Assembly: GCF_039852015.1 (NCBI RefSeq)
Contig: NZ_CP156626.1
Span: forward strand, 186,001 to 250,000
Source: Robbsia sp. KACC 23696
GTDB lineage: Bacteria; Pseudomonadota; Gammaproteobacteria; Burkholderiales; Burkholderiaceae
Reading direction: 5' to 3'
DNA length: 64,000 bases
Below, in pieces: positions 12,553 to 21,910 of this stretch (within the stretch, counting starts at the first letter, position 1; each line of letters starts with the position of its first letter). The notes beneath the pieces were generated by a model, which was not told the origin of the DNA, ran no database searches, and was given only the letters and a program-made list of their open reading frames with translations. The position numbers and the translations under genes are program-made.

Positions 12553-13173
12553 ATGCCCCACACGCTCGCCACTGCCGTCCACAGCGATCTGCTGATCAAG
12601 AAAAGCCGCTTTCTCGGCTGCGTCGAACCGATGGCCGATCGCCAGCAGGCGCAGGCGCGTGTTGCGGCATTGCGCGCCGCGCACCCAGGCGCCGCCCATG
12701 TCTGCTGGGCGCTGCTGGCGGGCGGCCAGTCCGCTGCCGTCGATGACGGTGAGCCGAGCGGTACCGCCGGCCGGCCGATGCTCGATGTGCTGCGGCATCA
12801 AGACCTGGAGGGCGTACTGGCGACGGTCGTGCGCTATTTCGGCGGCGTCAAGCTGGGTGCGGGCGGCCTCGTGCGCGCCTACACCGATGCCGTCGCGCAG
12901 GCCTTGCTGGGCGTGGACAAGGTGCCGCTGCGCGCCATGCGCACGGTGCGCTGCGTGGTGCCCTACGCGCAGGAAGGCTGGATGCGACGGCAAGTGACAC
13001 TGGCCGATGCGGTGCTGGAGGAGGTAACGCACGGCAGCCTTGTCGCTTTCACGGTGCGCCTCCCGGATGCGGACGCGTCGGCCTTCATCGCGACGATCGA
13101 TGAAGGCGGCCAGGGCCGCGTCGGCTGGCTGCCCGCCGATGCCGACACGGGCACGCTGAAGGTCGCGCCATGA
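12553..13173 (+). CDS. yigZ: IMPACT/YigZ family protein
   Basis: A 206-residue member of the YigZ/IMPACT family, found in bacteria and related to the eukaryotic translation regulator IMPACT; its bacterial role is not firmly known. The N-terminal domain carries the family blocks IKKSRFLG (15-22), AAHVCWA, DDGEPSGTAGRPML (about 64-77) and VVRYFGGVKLGAGGLVRAY (about 91-109). The C-terminal ferredoxin-like DUF1949 domain is present but weakly conserved. The last bases overlap the next gene by four (ATGA), so the two are translationally coupled. It follows directly after the DnaA-box-like cluster. Confidence 0.92.
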   Translation: MPHTLATAVHSDLLIKKSRFLGCVEPMADRQQAQARVAALRAAHPGAAHVCWALLAGGQSAAVDDGEPSGTAGRPMLDVLRHQDLEGVLATVVRYFGGVKLGAGGLVRAYTDAVAQALLGVDKVPLRAMRTVRCVVPYAQEGWMRRQVTLADAVLEEVTHGSLVAFTVRLPDADASAFIATIDEGGQGRVGWLPADADTGTLKVAP

Positions 13174-14303
13174 GCGCCTCGCGTCGCTATAGTCGCGTCC
13201 GGCAGACCTTGCGTTGGATCGCCGCGATCGTATTGGCAGTGATCGCCATCGCGGCGGTGGCGATCGAAACCGGCACGCTGGGCACCGAAGGCTGGGGCAT
13301 CGCCGCGCATCCCTATCGTGGCCCGGTCAGCGATCATTTCGACGGCGCGCGTTTTCACACGGTGCCGCCGACGCCGCGCAACACCTTCGGCGACCTGCTG
13401 CAATGGCAGACGCACCGCACGCCCGACCGTTGGATCGACCAGCCCGCGCTGACGCCGAACGTGCCGCCCCAGGTGGACGGCGCGCGGCTGCGCGTGACGT
13501 TCATCAATCATGCGAGCGTGCTGATGCAGCATCGCGGCTTGAATATCCTCGCGGACCCGGTTTATAGCGAGCATGCGGGACCATTCGGTCGCTTCGGTCC
13601 GATCCGTCACACGCCGCCGGGAATTCCCTTCGACGCACTGCCTCGCATCGACGTCATCGTGCTGTCCCACAATCATTACGACCACTTCGACATGCCGACG
13701 CTGAAGCGTCTTGCGCGGCGATGGCCGGACGCCATCGTCGTCACCGGTTTGGGCAATGGCGCCCCCTTGCGCGCGGTGGGCTTCCGTCATGTTCACGAGA
13801 CCGACTGGTGGCAAAGCGTGCCCCTGCGCAACGATGTCGCCGTCACGGCGGTGCCGATGCGCCACTGGAGCGAGCGCATGCCCTGGAACGTCAACGCGAC
13901 TTTGTGGGAAGGCTTTGTCTTCACCTCGCCGGACGGTCCCTTTCTATTTGCCGGCGATACCAGTGCGGGCGGGCAGTTCATGCAGATTCGACAGCGCTTC
14001 GGGCCAATGCGTTTTGCTGCCTTGCCGATCGGCGCCTACGAGCCGCGTTGGTTCATGAAGCGCAGCCACATGTCGGCGGAGGAAGCCGTCGACGCGGCGC
14101 AGGCGCTCGATGCCGAATCCGTTCTCGGCATCCATTTCGGCACGTTCCGTCTGACCGACGAGGGGCAATTCGATCCGCCGCGCCTGTTCGCGCAGACGGT
14201 GCACCGACGCGGATTGCCGGCTGACGCCTTCCGCGCGCTGCAACCCGGTGGCGAATGGGATGTGCCCGCCGAACCGCCCGGCATCGCCCATACCGTGCAT
14301 TGA
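13170..14303 (+). CDS. Metallo-beta-lactamase fold hydrolase, NAPE-PLD-like
   Basis: A 377-residue metal-dependent hydrolase of the MBL superfamily, in the UlaG/NAPE-PLD-like branch. One membrane segment near the N-terminus (about 12-32) suggests membrane anchoring, with the catalytic domain in the periplasm. The metal site is clear: INHASVLMQ, LADPVYSEH, then His-Asn-His-Tyr-Asp-His at 167-172. These are followed by PMRHWSER, FAGDTS with the bridging Asp, PIGAYEPRWFM, and GIHFGTF with the last His. The family hydrolyses phosphodiesters of N-acyl phosphatidylethanolamines in animals; the bacterial substrate is unknown. The start overlaps the YigZ stop. Confidence 0.88.
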   Translation: MSASRRYSRVRQTLRWIAAIVLAVIAIAAVAIETGTLGTEGWGIAAHPYRGPVSDHFDGARFHTVPPTPRNTFGDLLQWQTHRTPDRWIDQPALTPNVPPQVDGARLRVTFINHASVLMQHRGLNILADPVYSEHAGPFGRFGPIRHTPPGIPFDALPRIDVIVLSHNHYDHFDMPTLKRLARRWPDAIVVTGLGNGAPLRAVGFRHVHETDWWQSVPLRNDVAVTAVPMRHWSERMPWNVNATLWEGFVFTSPDGPFLFAGDTSAGGQFMQIRQRFGPMRFAALPIGAYEPRWFMKRSHMSAEEAVDAAQALDAESVLGIHFGTFRLTDEGQFDPPRLFAQTVHRRGLPADAFRALQPGGEWDVPAEPPGIAHTVH

Positions 14304-14475
14304 GCGCGGCCGACGCCGTATCGATGCCTTGCCGCTCGCCTGACGGCGCCATTGCGGCCACGCTTGGCGACGCCCGCCGGGAAGGGGGCGGACTTTCAGC
14401 CGAGTCGGCGCGAACGGCGTTCGGTGTTACCATGACCGCGCCTCTCGTTTGCAGAAAACAGCAGAATTTCACGCC

Positions 14476-15552
14476 ATGACCGAGTCCACTGATTCCTTGA
14501 ACGCCGCGGCAGCCGCTCCCGGTACGACCGCTTCCGCCTCCGCCACGCCGGCGGGGAAACCGGTGATTCTGACCGGCGACCGTCCCACCGGTGCGCTGCA
14601 CCTGGGCCATTTCGTCGGCAGTCTGCGTAGCCGCGTCGCCTACCAGCAGGACCACAAGCAGTTCATCATGTTGGCGGACTCGCAGGCGCTGACCGACAAT
14701 ATGGATGACACCAACAAGGTGCATCGGAACGTGATCGAGGTGGCGCTGGATTATCTGGCCGTCGGTATCGATCCGTCCTTGTCGACTATCTTCGTGCAAT
14801 CGCAGATCCCGGAACTCGCGGAACTGACGTTCTACTACCTGAACCTGGTGACGGTCGCGCGGCTGGAACGCAATCCGACGGTCAAGCAGGAGATCATCCT
14901 GCGGGGCTTCGAACGCGATATTCCGGCCGGCTTCTTGACCTATCCGGCGAGCCAGGCGGCCGACATCAGCGCCTTCAAGGCGAAGATCGTGCCGGTGGGC
15001 GAAGACCAGATCCCGATGATCGAACAGACCAACGAGATCGTGCGCCGCCTGAACCGCATGGCCGGGCGCGAGGTACTGGTCGAGTGCGAGGCGCGCGTGC
15101 CCGCCATCGGACGCCTGCCGGGTGTCGATGGCAAGGCGAAGATGAGCAAGTCCCTGGGCAACACGATCAACCTCGGCGATTCGCCGGAGCAGATCAGCAA
15201 GCAGGTCAAGAATGTGTACACGGACCCCTTGCACCTGAAGGTGTCGGACCCGGGGCATCTGGAAGGCAATGTGGCCTTCATCTACCTGGACGCCTTCGAT
15301 ACGGAAAAGGCGGCATTGGCGGAAATGAAGGCGCACTACCAGCGCGGCGGCCTGGGCGACAGCGTTGTCAAGAAGCGGCTGGACGTCGTGCTCCAGGAAA
15401 TGCTCGCCCCCATCCGTGAACGCCGCGAGCACTATGCGAAGGACCGCGGCGAAGTCATGAACATGCTCAAGCGCGGCACCGCGCAGGCGCGTGAAGTAGC
15501 GGCGAAGACGATGGACGAAGTGAAGAGCGTTCTGGGTCTGAACTACTTCTGA
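14476..15552 (+). CDS. trpS: Tryptophanyl-tRNA synthetase
   Basis: A class I aminoacyl-tRNA synthetase that charges tRNA-Trp. ATG 14476 gives 358 residues. An in-frame TTG at 14449 would add nine residues but is a less likely start. After a Thr/Ala-rich leader of about 25 residues come VILTGDRPTGALHLGHFVGS, holding the HIGH-like motif near residue 40, then FIMLADSQALTDN, and the KMSKS loop at 222-226 followed by LGNTI. The C-terminal helical anticodon-binding region ends in LGLNYF. The N-terminal leader is longer than in short TrpS proteins. The gene stands alone and is a housekeeping function. Confidence 0.97.
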   Translation: MTESTDSLNAAAAAPGTTASASATPAGKPVILTGDRPTGALHLGHFVGSLRSRVAYQQDHKQFIMLADSQALTDNMDDTNKVHRNVIEVALDYLAVGIDPSLSTIFVQSQIPELAELTFYYLNLVTVARLERNPTVKQEIILRGFERDIPAGFLTYPASQAADISAFKAKIVPVGEDQIPMIEQTNEIVRRLNRMAGREVLVECEARVPAIGRLPGVDGKAKMSKSLGNTINLGDSPEQISKQVKNVYTDPLHLKVSDPGHLEGNVAFIYLDAFDTEKAALAEMKAHYQRGGLGDSVVKKRLDVVLQEMLAPIRERREHYAKDRGEVMNMLKRGTAQAREVAAKTMDEVKSVLGLNYF

Positions 15553-15609
15553 CGCGGCCTCGGCCGCGCTGCGTGCCTCGCGGCGTGGCCGCTCTCGGCG
15601 GCCCGGCCA

Positions 15610-17238
15610 TCAGCCGTCGCGTTGGTGTCGCGCGCTGATCTCCTGCAGATCTAGATCGTGTTCCAGCGCGTGCATCAACTCATCGTGGATGCGTCCGTCC
15701 CGATGCAGCTGCAACAGCGTGTGTCGCCCGGCGGCGATCGCGGCAAGCACGATATCGTAGTGCGCTTCCAGCGCTTCGCGCGGGAAGTCTTCCTGATCGC
15801 TGTGGCTTTTCGCCAGATTCGCCCGATATTGATACTGCTCGAACAAGCGGGGATGAATCAGTTCTCCGCCCTTGTCATGCACGAGCGGATCGATCGCGGC
15901 GAATTGCGCTTCGTGAATATGGGCCCATGCCTGCGGTTCGCTCATATAGCGTGACTCGCGCTGGTGCGATCGCGGCGGCAACAGCCAGCGGATCAATACG
16001 CCGATCGTCACGCCCTGGACGACCACCGTCGCCAGAATTACCGCGAAGGAACAGACCAGGATCAGGTCGCGTCCCGGTAATCCTTCGGGCAGGGACAGCG
16101 CGATCGCGATCGTCACCACGCCGCGCATGCCGGCCCAGCTCATCACGGTGGCCGCGCGCCAATCGGCGGCGCCAAACGAGGCGTGCGCGCTGGCCGGTGG
16201 GCGGCGTAGCACATGCACGCGGAAGGCATCCACGAGCGCCTTCATCGCCTCGACAGCAAAGATCCAGACGAAGCGGGAACCGATCACGACGAGAACGATG
16301 CTGCCGGACACTAAGGCCAGTTGATACCACGCGTCGTGATCGGTGCCCTGCGCCACCCGCAGCATCACGCCGTGCAGCGAGAGGCCGATCAAAATGAAGA
16401 CCAGCGCCTCGAAGACGAAGACCAGCGATTGCCAGAACGAAGTCGCGCGCAGCCGGGCGGCCGCGCTAAAGACGCCATGCTGGTTTCGGCCGATCACCAG
16501 GCCACACGACACGGCGGCGATCACGCCGGAAACGCCGAGTTTTTCCCCGACGATATAGCTGCCCCAGGACACCAGCAGCGAGGTGACCATGACCAGATAA
16601 TCGTCCTTGATATAGCGCCAGGCCCGCAGCAGCAGCCAGCCGCAGACCATGCCGATTACCACGCCCCCGATGGCCAGCTCACCGAATTTCAGCGACGCCT
16701 CGCGCAAGCTGAATCCGCCGGTCAAGGCGGCGGCCAGCGCGAAACGAAAGAGCGTCAAGCCCGCGGCGTCGTTGAGCAGGCTCTCGCCTTCCAGCAGCAC
16801 CATCAAGCGCCGCGGCAGTGCCAGGCGTTCGAGGATCGCTTTGGCAGCCACCGCGTCGGGAGGCGAGACAATGGCGCCGAGGGCGAAACAGACCGCCCAC
16901 GGCAGACCCGGCACCAGCCAATGCGCGGCCCAGCCCACCGCGAGCGTCGTGAAGGTGACGGCGCCGATCGCCAGCATCATCACGCCGCCGAGATTGCGCT
17001 TCAGATCATCCCAGACGGTGAAATAGCCGCCATACATCAGTAACGGCGGCAGGATCACGACCAGGACCAGATCCGGGTCGAGATCGATCGCCGGCAGGCC
17101 GGGCACGAAGGCCATGCCGATACCGCCGGCGAGCAGGGCCACCGCGGGCGGCAGGCGCAATTGCCGTGCGAGCAGTTGGAGCACGACCATCGCTACCAGG
17201 GAAAGCAGCACGACTTCGAAAGCAGAGACTGAGGACAT
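15610..17238 (-). CDS. CPA1 family sodium/proton antiporter
   Basis: A 542-residue inner-membrane cation/proton antiporter of the NhaP/CPA1 type, exchanging Na+ (or K+) for protons. About twelve hydrophobic helices are visible in the first 420 residues. Key signatures are ILPPLLMYGGYF in the fourth segment, the ion-binding SPPDAVAAKAILERL (about 124-138), EGESLLNDAAGLTLF with the conserved Asn-Asp pair (about 149-163) and SWAGMRGVVTIAIAL (about 375-389). The last 120 residues are a cytosolic tail rich in His, Arg and acidic residues. It is transcribed alone, convergent with trpS. The exact cation cannot be assigned. Confidence 0.9.
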   Translation of the reverse strand: MSSVSAFEVVLLSLVAMVVLQLLARQLRLPPAVALLAGGIGMAFVPGLPAIDLDPDLVLVVILPPLLMYGGYFTVWDDLKRNLGGVMMLAIGAVTFTTLAVGWAAHWLVPGLPWAVCFALGAIVSPPDAVAAKAILERLALPRRLMVLLEGESLLNDAAGLTLFRFALAAALTGGFSLREASLKFGELAIGGVVIGMVCGWLLLRAWRYIKDDYLVMVTSLLVSWGSYIVGEKLGVSGVIAAVSCGLVIGRNQHGVFSAAARLRATSFWQSLVFVFEALVFILIGLSLHGVMLRVAQGTDHDAWYQLALVSGSIVLVVIGSRFVWIFAVEAMKALVDAFRVHVLRRPPASAHASFGAADWRAATVMSWAGMRGVVTIAIALSLPEGLPGRDLILVCSFAVILATVVVQGVTIGVLIRWLLPPRSHQRESRYMSEPQAWAHIHEAQFAAIDPLVHDKGGELIHPRLFEQYQYRANLAKSHSDQEDFPREALEAHYDIVLAAIAAGRHTLLQLHRDGRIHDELMHALEHDLDLQEISARHQRDG

Positions 17239-17399
17239 TGGCGTTTCGCGGGTGGGGCGGAGCGTCGGGACGTCGGCGTGAGAGAAAACGGGTTCGAGGC
17301 GACCGAGGGCGAGGGGCCGCGGTGTCAGGATTGTCAGGTCCGTTCAGTGTACGTTGCCTGCGCAGCGGATGGGCGTAAGAGGAGCGGCCGTTTCGGGGA

Positions 17400-18500
17400 T
17401 CACGATGTCGCCGTGCGCGAATAGCCGGGATGGAACGCGCGCATCTGCTCGATCAGAAGCCGTTGCAATGCGACCGCCGCCAAGGGCAATTCCCGGCCAC
17501 GACGACTGATCACGCGGGCTTGCACATTGCGCATCAGCGGATGATCGATTTCGATGGCGACGAGCGTGCCGCGTTCCAGATCGTCGCCGACGGCGAAGGC
17601 CGGCAGCAAGGTGATGCCCATGCCGGCCCTGACGAAACCGGCCAATCCGATCAAATGGTCCGTCTCCAGCCGCACATTGAACAGGCGCGGCACGGAGGGG
17701 GCCCCGGCGAGTGGCGTCGGCGCCGTCGGCGCCGTCGACGCGATCGACCGCGCCTCCGACGAGGGCGGGGACGCCGATAGCGGATCGGTCTCGGGTTCCG
17801 AGCTAGACGCCATTGCCGCGGAAGGCGCGCCCAACGAGGTCCCCAGATCGCCCGATAACTCGATGCGCTCGACGATATCGCGCGTGCCATAGCCCCGACG
17901 CGCCAGCGCGAACGGGTAATCGACCAGATCCTGGATCGTCACCGAGCGACGTTGGGCGAGCGGGTGATCGCGCCGCACGATCGCGCAGACCGGTTGATCG
18001 GCGGCGGCGATTTCCTTGAAGCGCATCGCGTGGCTGTCGAACGGCGGCCCGTAGGTCAGGCCCAGATGGATGTGATCGGATTCGAGCCATTGCTGGATAT
18101 CGCTGACACCGCCGAGTTCGAGGGTGATCGATACCTTGGGATAGCGCTGATGGAACACGCGCAGCGCATGATTCATCAGGTCTTCGGTGAACCCCTGAAT
18201 CGCGCCGACGGCCACGGTGCCATATTCCAGGCCATGGATCCCTTCCAATTTCGATACGAGCACTTCTTCCCGCGTCAGGTGCGCGCGGTAGTGTTCGATC
18301 AGCAGTGCCCCGGCCTCGGTCGGCTTTGCGCCGCGACGATTCTTTTCCAGTAGCGGCGAACGCACGGCCCGTTCCAGAATAGCCAGTTGCCGGCTCACGG
18401 CCGACGGCGCCACGTCGAGATGGTCCGCCGCCGCGCGGATGCCGCCCAAGCGGACCGCCTCGTACAGATAACGCAGGCGTGTGATCGTCAAACCTTCCAT
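17400..18500 (-). CDS. LysR family transcriptional regulator with low-complexity insertion
   Basis: A 366-residue LysR-type regulator, longer than the usual 300. ATG 18500 is chosen over a TTG at 18539. The N-terminal winged helix contains IRAAADHLDVAPSAVSRQ (about 16-33). The effector domain has the GAIQGFTEDLMNHAL strand and the C-terminal GMGITLLPAFAV. Between about residues 222 and 270, in the second effector subdomain, sits an insert of some 48 residues rich in Ala, Ser, Pro and Thr that has no counterpart in the family. The frame runs through it without a break. It diverges from the amidohydrolase-MFS-GAF operon, which it probably controls from the dyad at 18524-18540. Confidence 0.88.
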   Translation of the reverse strand: MEGLTITRLRYLYEAVRLGGIRAAADHLDVAPSAVSRQLAILERAVRSPLLEKNRRGAKPTEAGALLIEHYRAHLTREEVLVSKLEGIHGLEYGTVAVGAIQGFTEDLMNHALRVFHQRYPKVSITLELGGVSDIQQWLESDHIHLGLTYGPPFDSHAMRFKEIAAADQPVCAIVRRDHPLAQRRSVTIQDLVDYPFALARRGYGTRDIVERIELSGDLGTSLGAPSAAMASSSEPETDPLSASPPSSEARSIASTAPTAPTPLAGAPSVPRLFNVRLETDHLIGLAGFVRAGMGITLLPAFAVGDDLERGTLVAIEIDHPLMRNVQARVISRRGRELPLAAVALQRLLIEQMRAFHPGYSRTATS

Positions 18501-18523
18501 AAAGCGCACCGATGAACAGTGAT

Positions 18524-18540
18524 GTTGCCTCCAAGGCAAC
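18524..18540. promoter_or_regulatory. Candidate LysR operator
   Basis: GTTGCCT (18524-18530) and AGGCAAC (18534-18540) form a perfect dyad with a three-base centre. It contains the LysR motif T-N11-A (T18526 to A18538). It lies 24 bp upstream of the LysR start and about 95 bp upstream of the divergent amidohydrolase gene. Confidence 0.55.
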
Positions 18541-18633
18541 GAAATTGTCGAAGCGCTGTCATTGTAGTCAGTAAATTGGCTACCCAGAATCAGAAGATTG
18601 TTATTCGATTGTCAGCCACAGAGGGCCGCCGCC

Positions 18634-19878
18634 ATGAGCACACCCGACCGTATCGTATTTCGCCGTGCCACCGTTTTCGACAGCCTTACGGGCCAACTGC
18701 GTCCGGATACGACGATCGTCGTCGAAAAGGGCATCTTCACGCACGTCGGCGGCGCTGTCGACACGGCGGGCGCGACGCAAGTTCATGACCTAGACGGCCG
18801 CATCGTGCTGCCGGGGCTGATCGACGCGCACGTGCACGTGACCGCGACCATTCCGGATTTCTTCAAGCTGTCGATGATGCCGCAGTCGCTGATCACGGCG
18901 CAGTCCAGCGACATCCTCCGCAGCATGCTCGACCGCGGCTACACCACCGTGCGCGATGCCGGTGGCGCCGACTCCGGGCTGGCGCAAGCGGTGGCGCAGG
19001 GCATCTTCGCCGGTCCGCGGATGTTCATCGCCGGCCAGGCGCTGACGCAGACTGGCGGCCATGGCGATGCGCGGCCCGCCTACTTCCAAGGCATGAATTG
19101 CGCCTGTTGCGGCGCGGTGGGTCTGCTCGGCTTTATCGCCGACGGCGTGTCGGAAGTGCGGCGTGCGGTACGCGAGCAGATCCGTAATGGCGCGACGCAG
19201 ATCAAGGTGATGGCGGGCGGCGGCATCTCGTCACCGAACGATCCCTTGGAAGGCACGCAATATTCGATCGAGGAACTGACGGCGATTGTCGAGGAAGCGC
19301 GCGCGGCACGCACCTATGTGATGGCGCACGCCTATTCGCCGGAAGCGATCATTCGCGCCGTGCGTTGCGGCGTGCGGTCGATCGAGCACGGCAATCTGCT
19401 CGACGAGGAAGCGGCAAAGGTCATGGCCGAGCACGGCGCCTTCCTGGTCCCGACGCTGTCGACCTATGCCGCCATCGCGCGCAACGGCAAAGCGCTGGGC
19501 TGGTCCGAGCCGATGTTGGAGAAGACGGACCGCGTCAAGAGCCAGGGCATCGAGGCGGTGCGCATCGCGCAGCGCGCCGGCGTGAAGATCGCGCTGGGCT
19601 CGGATCTGCTCGGCGATATGCACAGCTCGCAGTACGAGGAATTCACGTTGCGCCAGGAAGCGATGAAGCCCGTCGACATTCTGATGAGCGCGACATCGGT
19701 CAATGCCGAGCTGATGCATCAGCAAGGCCGACTAGGCGTGATCGCACCGGGCGCCTTGGCGGACCTGCTGGTCGTCGATGGCGATCCCACCGCCGATCTG
19801 GCGTTGTTCCAGCAGCCGGATACGTTGCGTGCCGTCATGAAGGACGGCTGTTTCCATTCGAACCGTCTGGCCGCTTGA
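18634..19878 (+). CDS. Amidohydrolase family protein (imidazolonepropionase/prolidase-like)
   Basis: A 414-residue metal-dependent hydrolase of the amidohydrolase superfamily, in the group acting on cyclic amides or on dipeptides with a C-terminal imino acid. Metal ligands are evident: LPGLIDAHVHV (His-x-His, about 61-63), the bridging-Lys region QIKVMAGGG, MAHAYSPEAI, RSIEHGNLLD and the catalytic Asp in ALGSDLLGDMH. ATG 18634 starts a normal N-terminal beta-sandwich; upstream TTG codons are less likely. It is first in an operon with an MFS transporter and a GAF protein, so uptake and hydrolysis of one compound is the likely theme. The substrate is unknown. Confidence 0.88.
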   Translation: MSTPDRIVFRRATVFDSLTGQLRPDTTIVVEKGIFTHVGGAVDTAGATQVHDLDGRIVLPGLIDAHVHVTATIPDFFKLSMMPQSLITAQSSDILRSMLDRGYTTVRDAGGADSGLAQAVAQGIFAGPRMFIAGQALTQTGGHGDARPAYFQGMNCACCGAVGLLGFIADGVSEVRRAVREQIRNGATQIKVMAGGGISSPNDPLEGTQYSIEELTAIVEEARAARTYVMAHAYSPEAIIRAVRCGVRSIEHGNLLDEEAAKVMAEHGAFLVPTLSTYAAIARNGKALGWSEPMLEKTDRVKSQGIEAVRIAQRAGVKIALGSDLLGDMHSSQYEEFTLRQEAMKPVDILMSATSVNAELMHQQGRLGVIAPGALADLLVVDGDPTADLALFQQPDTLRAVMKDGCFHSNRLAA

Positions 19879-19960
19879 TTATTTGAGGGGCGGTGCCCGG
19901 GGATGCCATCCGGGCCTGCCCATTTGCCTTTTCCTTTCACCTTTGACCGGAGCGCGTTCG

Positions 19961-21349
19961 ATGTCGTCGATCTCGTCCAGAATCGAAAGTTGGCCGTTCA
20001 GCGGCTTTCACAAGCGCCTGTTGTTGATCGGGGGGCTGGGTTATACGTTCGACGCGATGGATGCGGCGGTCATGGCCTTCGTGTTGCCCGTGTTGCGCAC
20101 GCAATGGCATTTGACCAGTCTGCAGACGGGCTATCTCGGCAGCTCGACCTATATCGGCTATTTCTTCGGTGCGATGTGCGCCGGCTTGCTGGGTGACCTG
20201 ATCGGTCGCAAGCGCGTGATGATGTATGCGCTGCTGTTTTACTGCGTCGCGTCGCTGGGCAGCGCGATGACGCATGACTGGCCGACCTTCCTGGCGTCGC
20301 GGATCTGCGCGGGCTTCGGCAGCGGTGCCGAGAGCGTCATCATCGCGCCCTATCTGACCGAGTTCGTGGCGAAGAAGTATCGCGGCAGCTTTGTCGGATC
20401 GCTGGCGGGCTTCTTCTCGTTCGGCTTCGTCGCGGCGGCGCTGTTGGGGTATTTCATCGTGCCGGCGAGCGACGACGGCTGGCGCATCGTCATGGTCATC
20501 ACGGCGTTGCCGGTGGTGATGTTGCTGTGGTGGCGTCGTGCCTTGCCCGAATCGCCGCGCTGGCTCGAAAGCCAGGGCCGGCAACAGGAAGCGCGCGACA
20601 CCGTCGATGGTATCGAACGCGAACTGCGCGCCGCTGGCGTGGCGATCGATGTGCAGAGTGCCGCGGAAGCGGAAGCGGCGTTTGCCGCATCGGCCGCACT
20701 GGCACCGACCAAGCGCGCGTCCTTCATCGCCAACTTCGCGGCATTGTGGCAAGGCAAACAGGCCAAGGTCACGGCAATGACGTGGGCAATGTGGCTGGCG
20801 ATCACATTCAGCTACTACTCGTTCTTCACCTGGATTCCGGGCCTGTTGATTCAACACGGCATGAGCATCACGAAGAGCTTCGCGTATTCGCTGGCGATGT
20901 ATGTCGCGCAGATCCCCGGATATTTCTCCGCGGCATGGTGCAATGAGCGCTTCGGTCGGCAAACGACGATCGCCTCGTACATGGTGCTGGGCGGTGTGGC
21001 TGCGTTGTCGATGACGGTATTGCAGAGCAACGCCGCAATCATGGTGGCAGGCATGTGCCTGTCCTTCTTCATGAACGGGACCTATGCGGGCGTCTATGCC
21101 TATACGTCGGAGGTGTTCCCGACGAATATCCGCACGACCGGCACCGGCGTCGCGTCGGCGGTGGGACGTATCGGCGCGATCGTGTCGCCGACGCTGGTGG
21201 GTGCGATCTTCCCGGTGTTCGGTTTCGGCGGCGTGTTCGGTGTGACGACGGTCGTGCTGATCGCGGGTGCGGCCACCGTGTTGATCATGGGCGTGAAGAC
21301 CAAGGGCCTGTCCCTCGAAGCGATTGCTGTAAAGGAGTTGAATTCATGA
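19961..21349 (+). CDS. MFS transporter
   Basis: A 462-residue major facilitator with about twelve transmembrane helices. After helix 2 it shows GLLGDLIGRKRVM, the MFS motif between helices 2 and 3. After helix 6 comes RRALPESPRWLESQGRQQEA, typical of sugar-porter and aromatic-acid type members. ATG 19961 is preceded by a weak purine-rich stretch (CCGGAGCG), and an earlier in-frame start would add an unrelated leader. It lies 82 bp after the amidohydrolase and overlaps the GAF gene by four bases (ATGA), so the three genes should be co-expressed. It likely imports the amidohydrolase substrate, which I cannot name. Confidence 0.88.
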   Translation: MSSISSRIESWPFSGFHKRLLLIGGLGYTFDAMDAAVMAFVLPVLRTQWHLTSLQTGYLGSSTYIGYFFGAMCAGLLGDLIGRKRVMMYALLFYCVASLGSAMTHDWPTFLASRICAGFGSGAESVIIAPYLTEFVAKKYRGSFVGSLAGFFSFGFVAAALLGYFIVPASDDGWRIVMVITALPVVMLLWWRRALPESPRWLESQGRQQEARDTVDGIERELRAAGVAIDVQSAAEAEAAFAASAALAPTKRASFIANFAALWQGKQAKVTAMTWAMWLAITFSYYSFFTWIPGLLIQHGMSITKSFAYSLAMYVAQIPGYFSAAWCNERFGRQTTIASYMVLGGVAALSMTVLQSNAAIMVAGMCLSFFMNGTYAGVYAYTSEVFPTNIRTTGTGVASAVGRIGAIVSPTLVGAIFPVFGFGGVFGVTTVVLIAGAATVLIMGVKTKGLSLEAIAVKELNS

Positions 21350-21900
21350 CGGCACGGCAACAGCTCTCGGGACATATTGCAGCCACCGCGCCATTGCTGC
21401 AGGCGCTGGCGGCCGCGCATCGCGAGCCGGATCGGGACTCGGCGATTCACGCGGTATTCAAGGCGGCGGATGCGGCCTTGCAGGAGGCACTGGGTTTCAA
21501 GCTGTTCACGATTCTGCTGTACGACGAAGCCGTCACCGAGTCGATCCGCGTGTACGCGAATCTGGCGGGCGACTATCCGCTCGGCGGACGCAAGAAGATC
21601 GTCTCGCAACGATGGGGCGATCAGGTCGTTCGGGATGGCGTGCCGTTTATCGGCAATACGGCGGACGATTTGCGCGAGGTGTTTTCAGATCACGCCTTGA
21701 TCGCATCGCTGGGGTGCGAGAGCGTGTTGAACATGCCGGTGCGTTGGGCAGGAAAGACCGTCGGGTCGCTCAATCTACTGCACGAGGCGAACTGGTACAA
21801 AGATGTCGATCTGGCGGCGGTAGCGGTGATCGCACAGCTCGTCGCGCCGGCGTTGATGACGGTCCCGGTGCCGAAGGATCCGGCTACCGCCGCGGCCTGA
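21346..21900 (+). CDS. GAF domain protein
   Basis: A 184-residue soluble protein made of one GAF-like domain, a fold that binds small molecules. The start is well supported, with AAAGGAG eight bases before ATG 21346, and the ATG overlaps the MFS stop codon. Typical features are FKLFTILLYDEAVTESIRVYAN, the central SLGCESVLNMPVRWAGKTVGSLNLLH and the C-terminal helix DLAAVAVIAQLVAPAL. No catalytic or DNA-binding domain is attached, so it may act as a ligand-sensing partner or as an enzyme of the free-methionine-sulfoxide-reductase type. Only Cys at SLGCES is seen, which makes the reductase option weak. Confidence 0.82.
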   Translation: MTARQQLSGHIAATAPLLQALAAAHREPDRDSAIHAVFKAADAALQEALGFKLFTILLYDEAVTESIRVYANLAGDYPLGGRKKIVSQRWGDQVVRDGVPFIGNTADDLREVFSDHALIASLGCESVLNMPVRWAGKTVGSLNLLHEANWYKDVDLAAVAVIAQLVAPALMTVPVPKDPATAAA

Positions 21901-21910
21901 CTTCCCTTTA

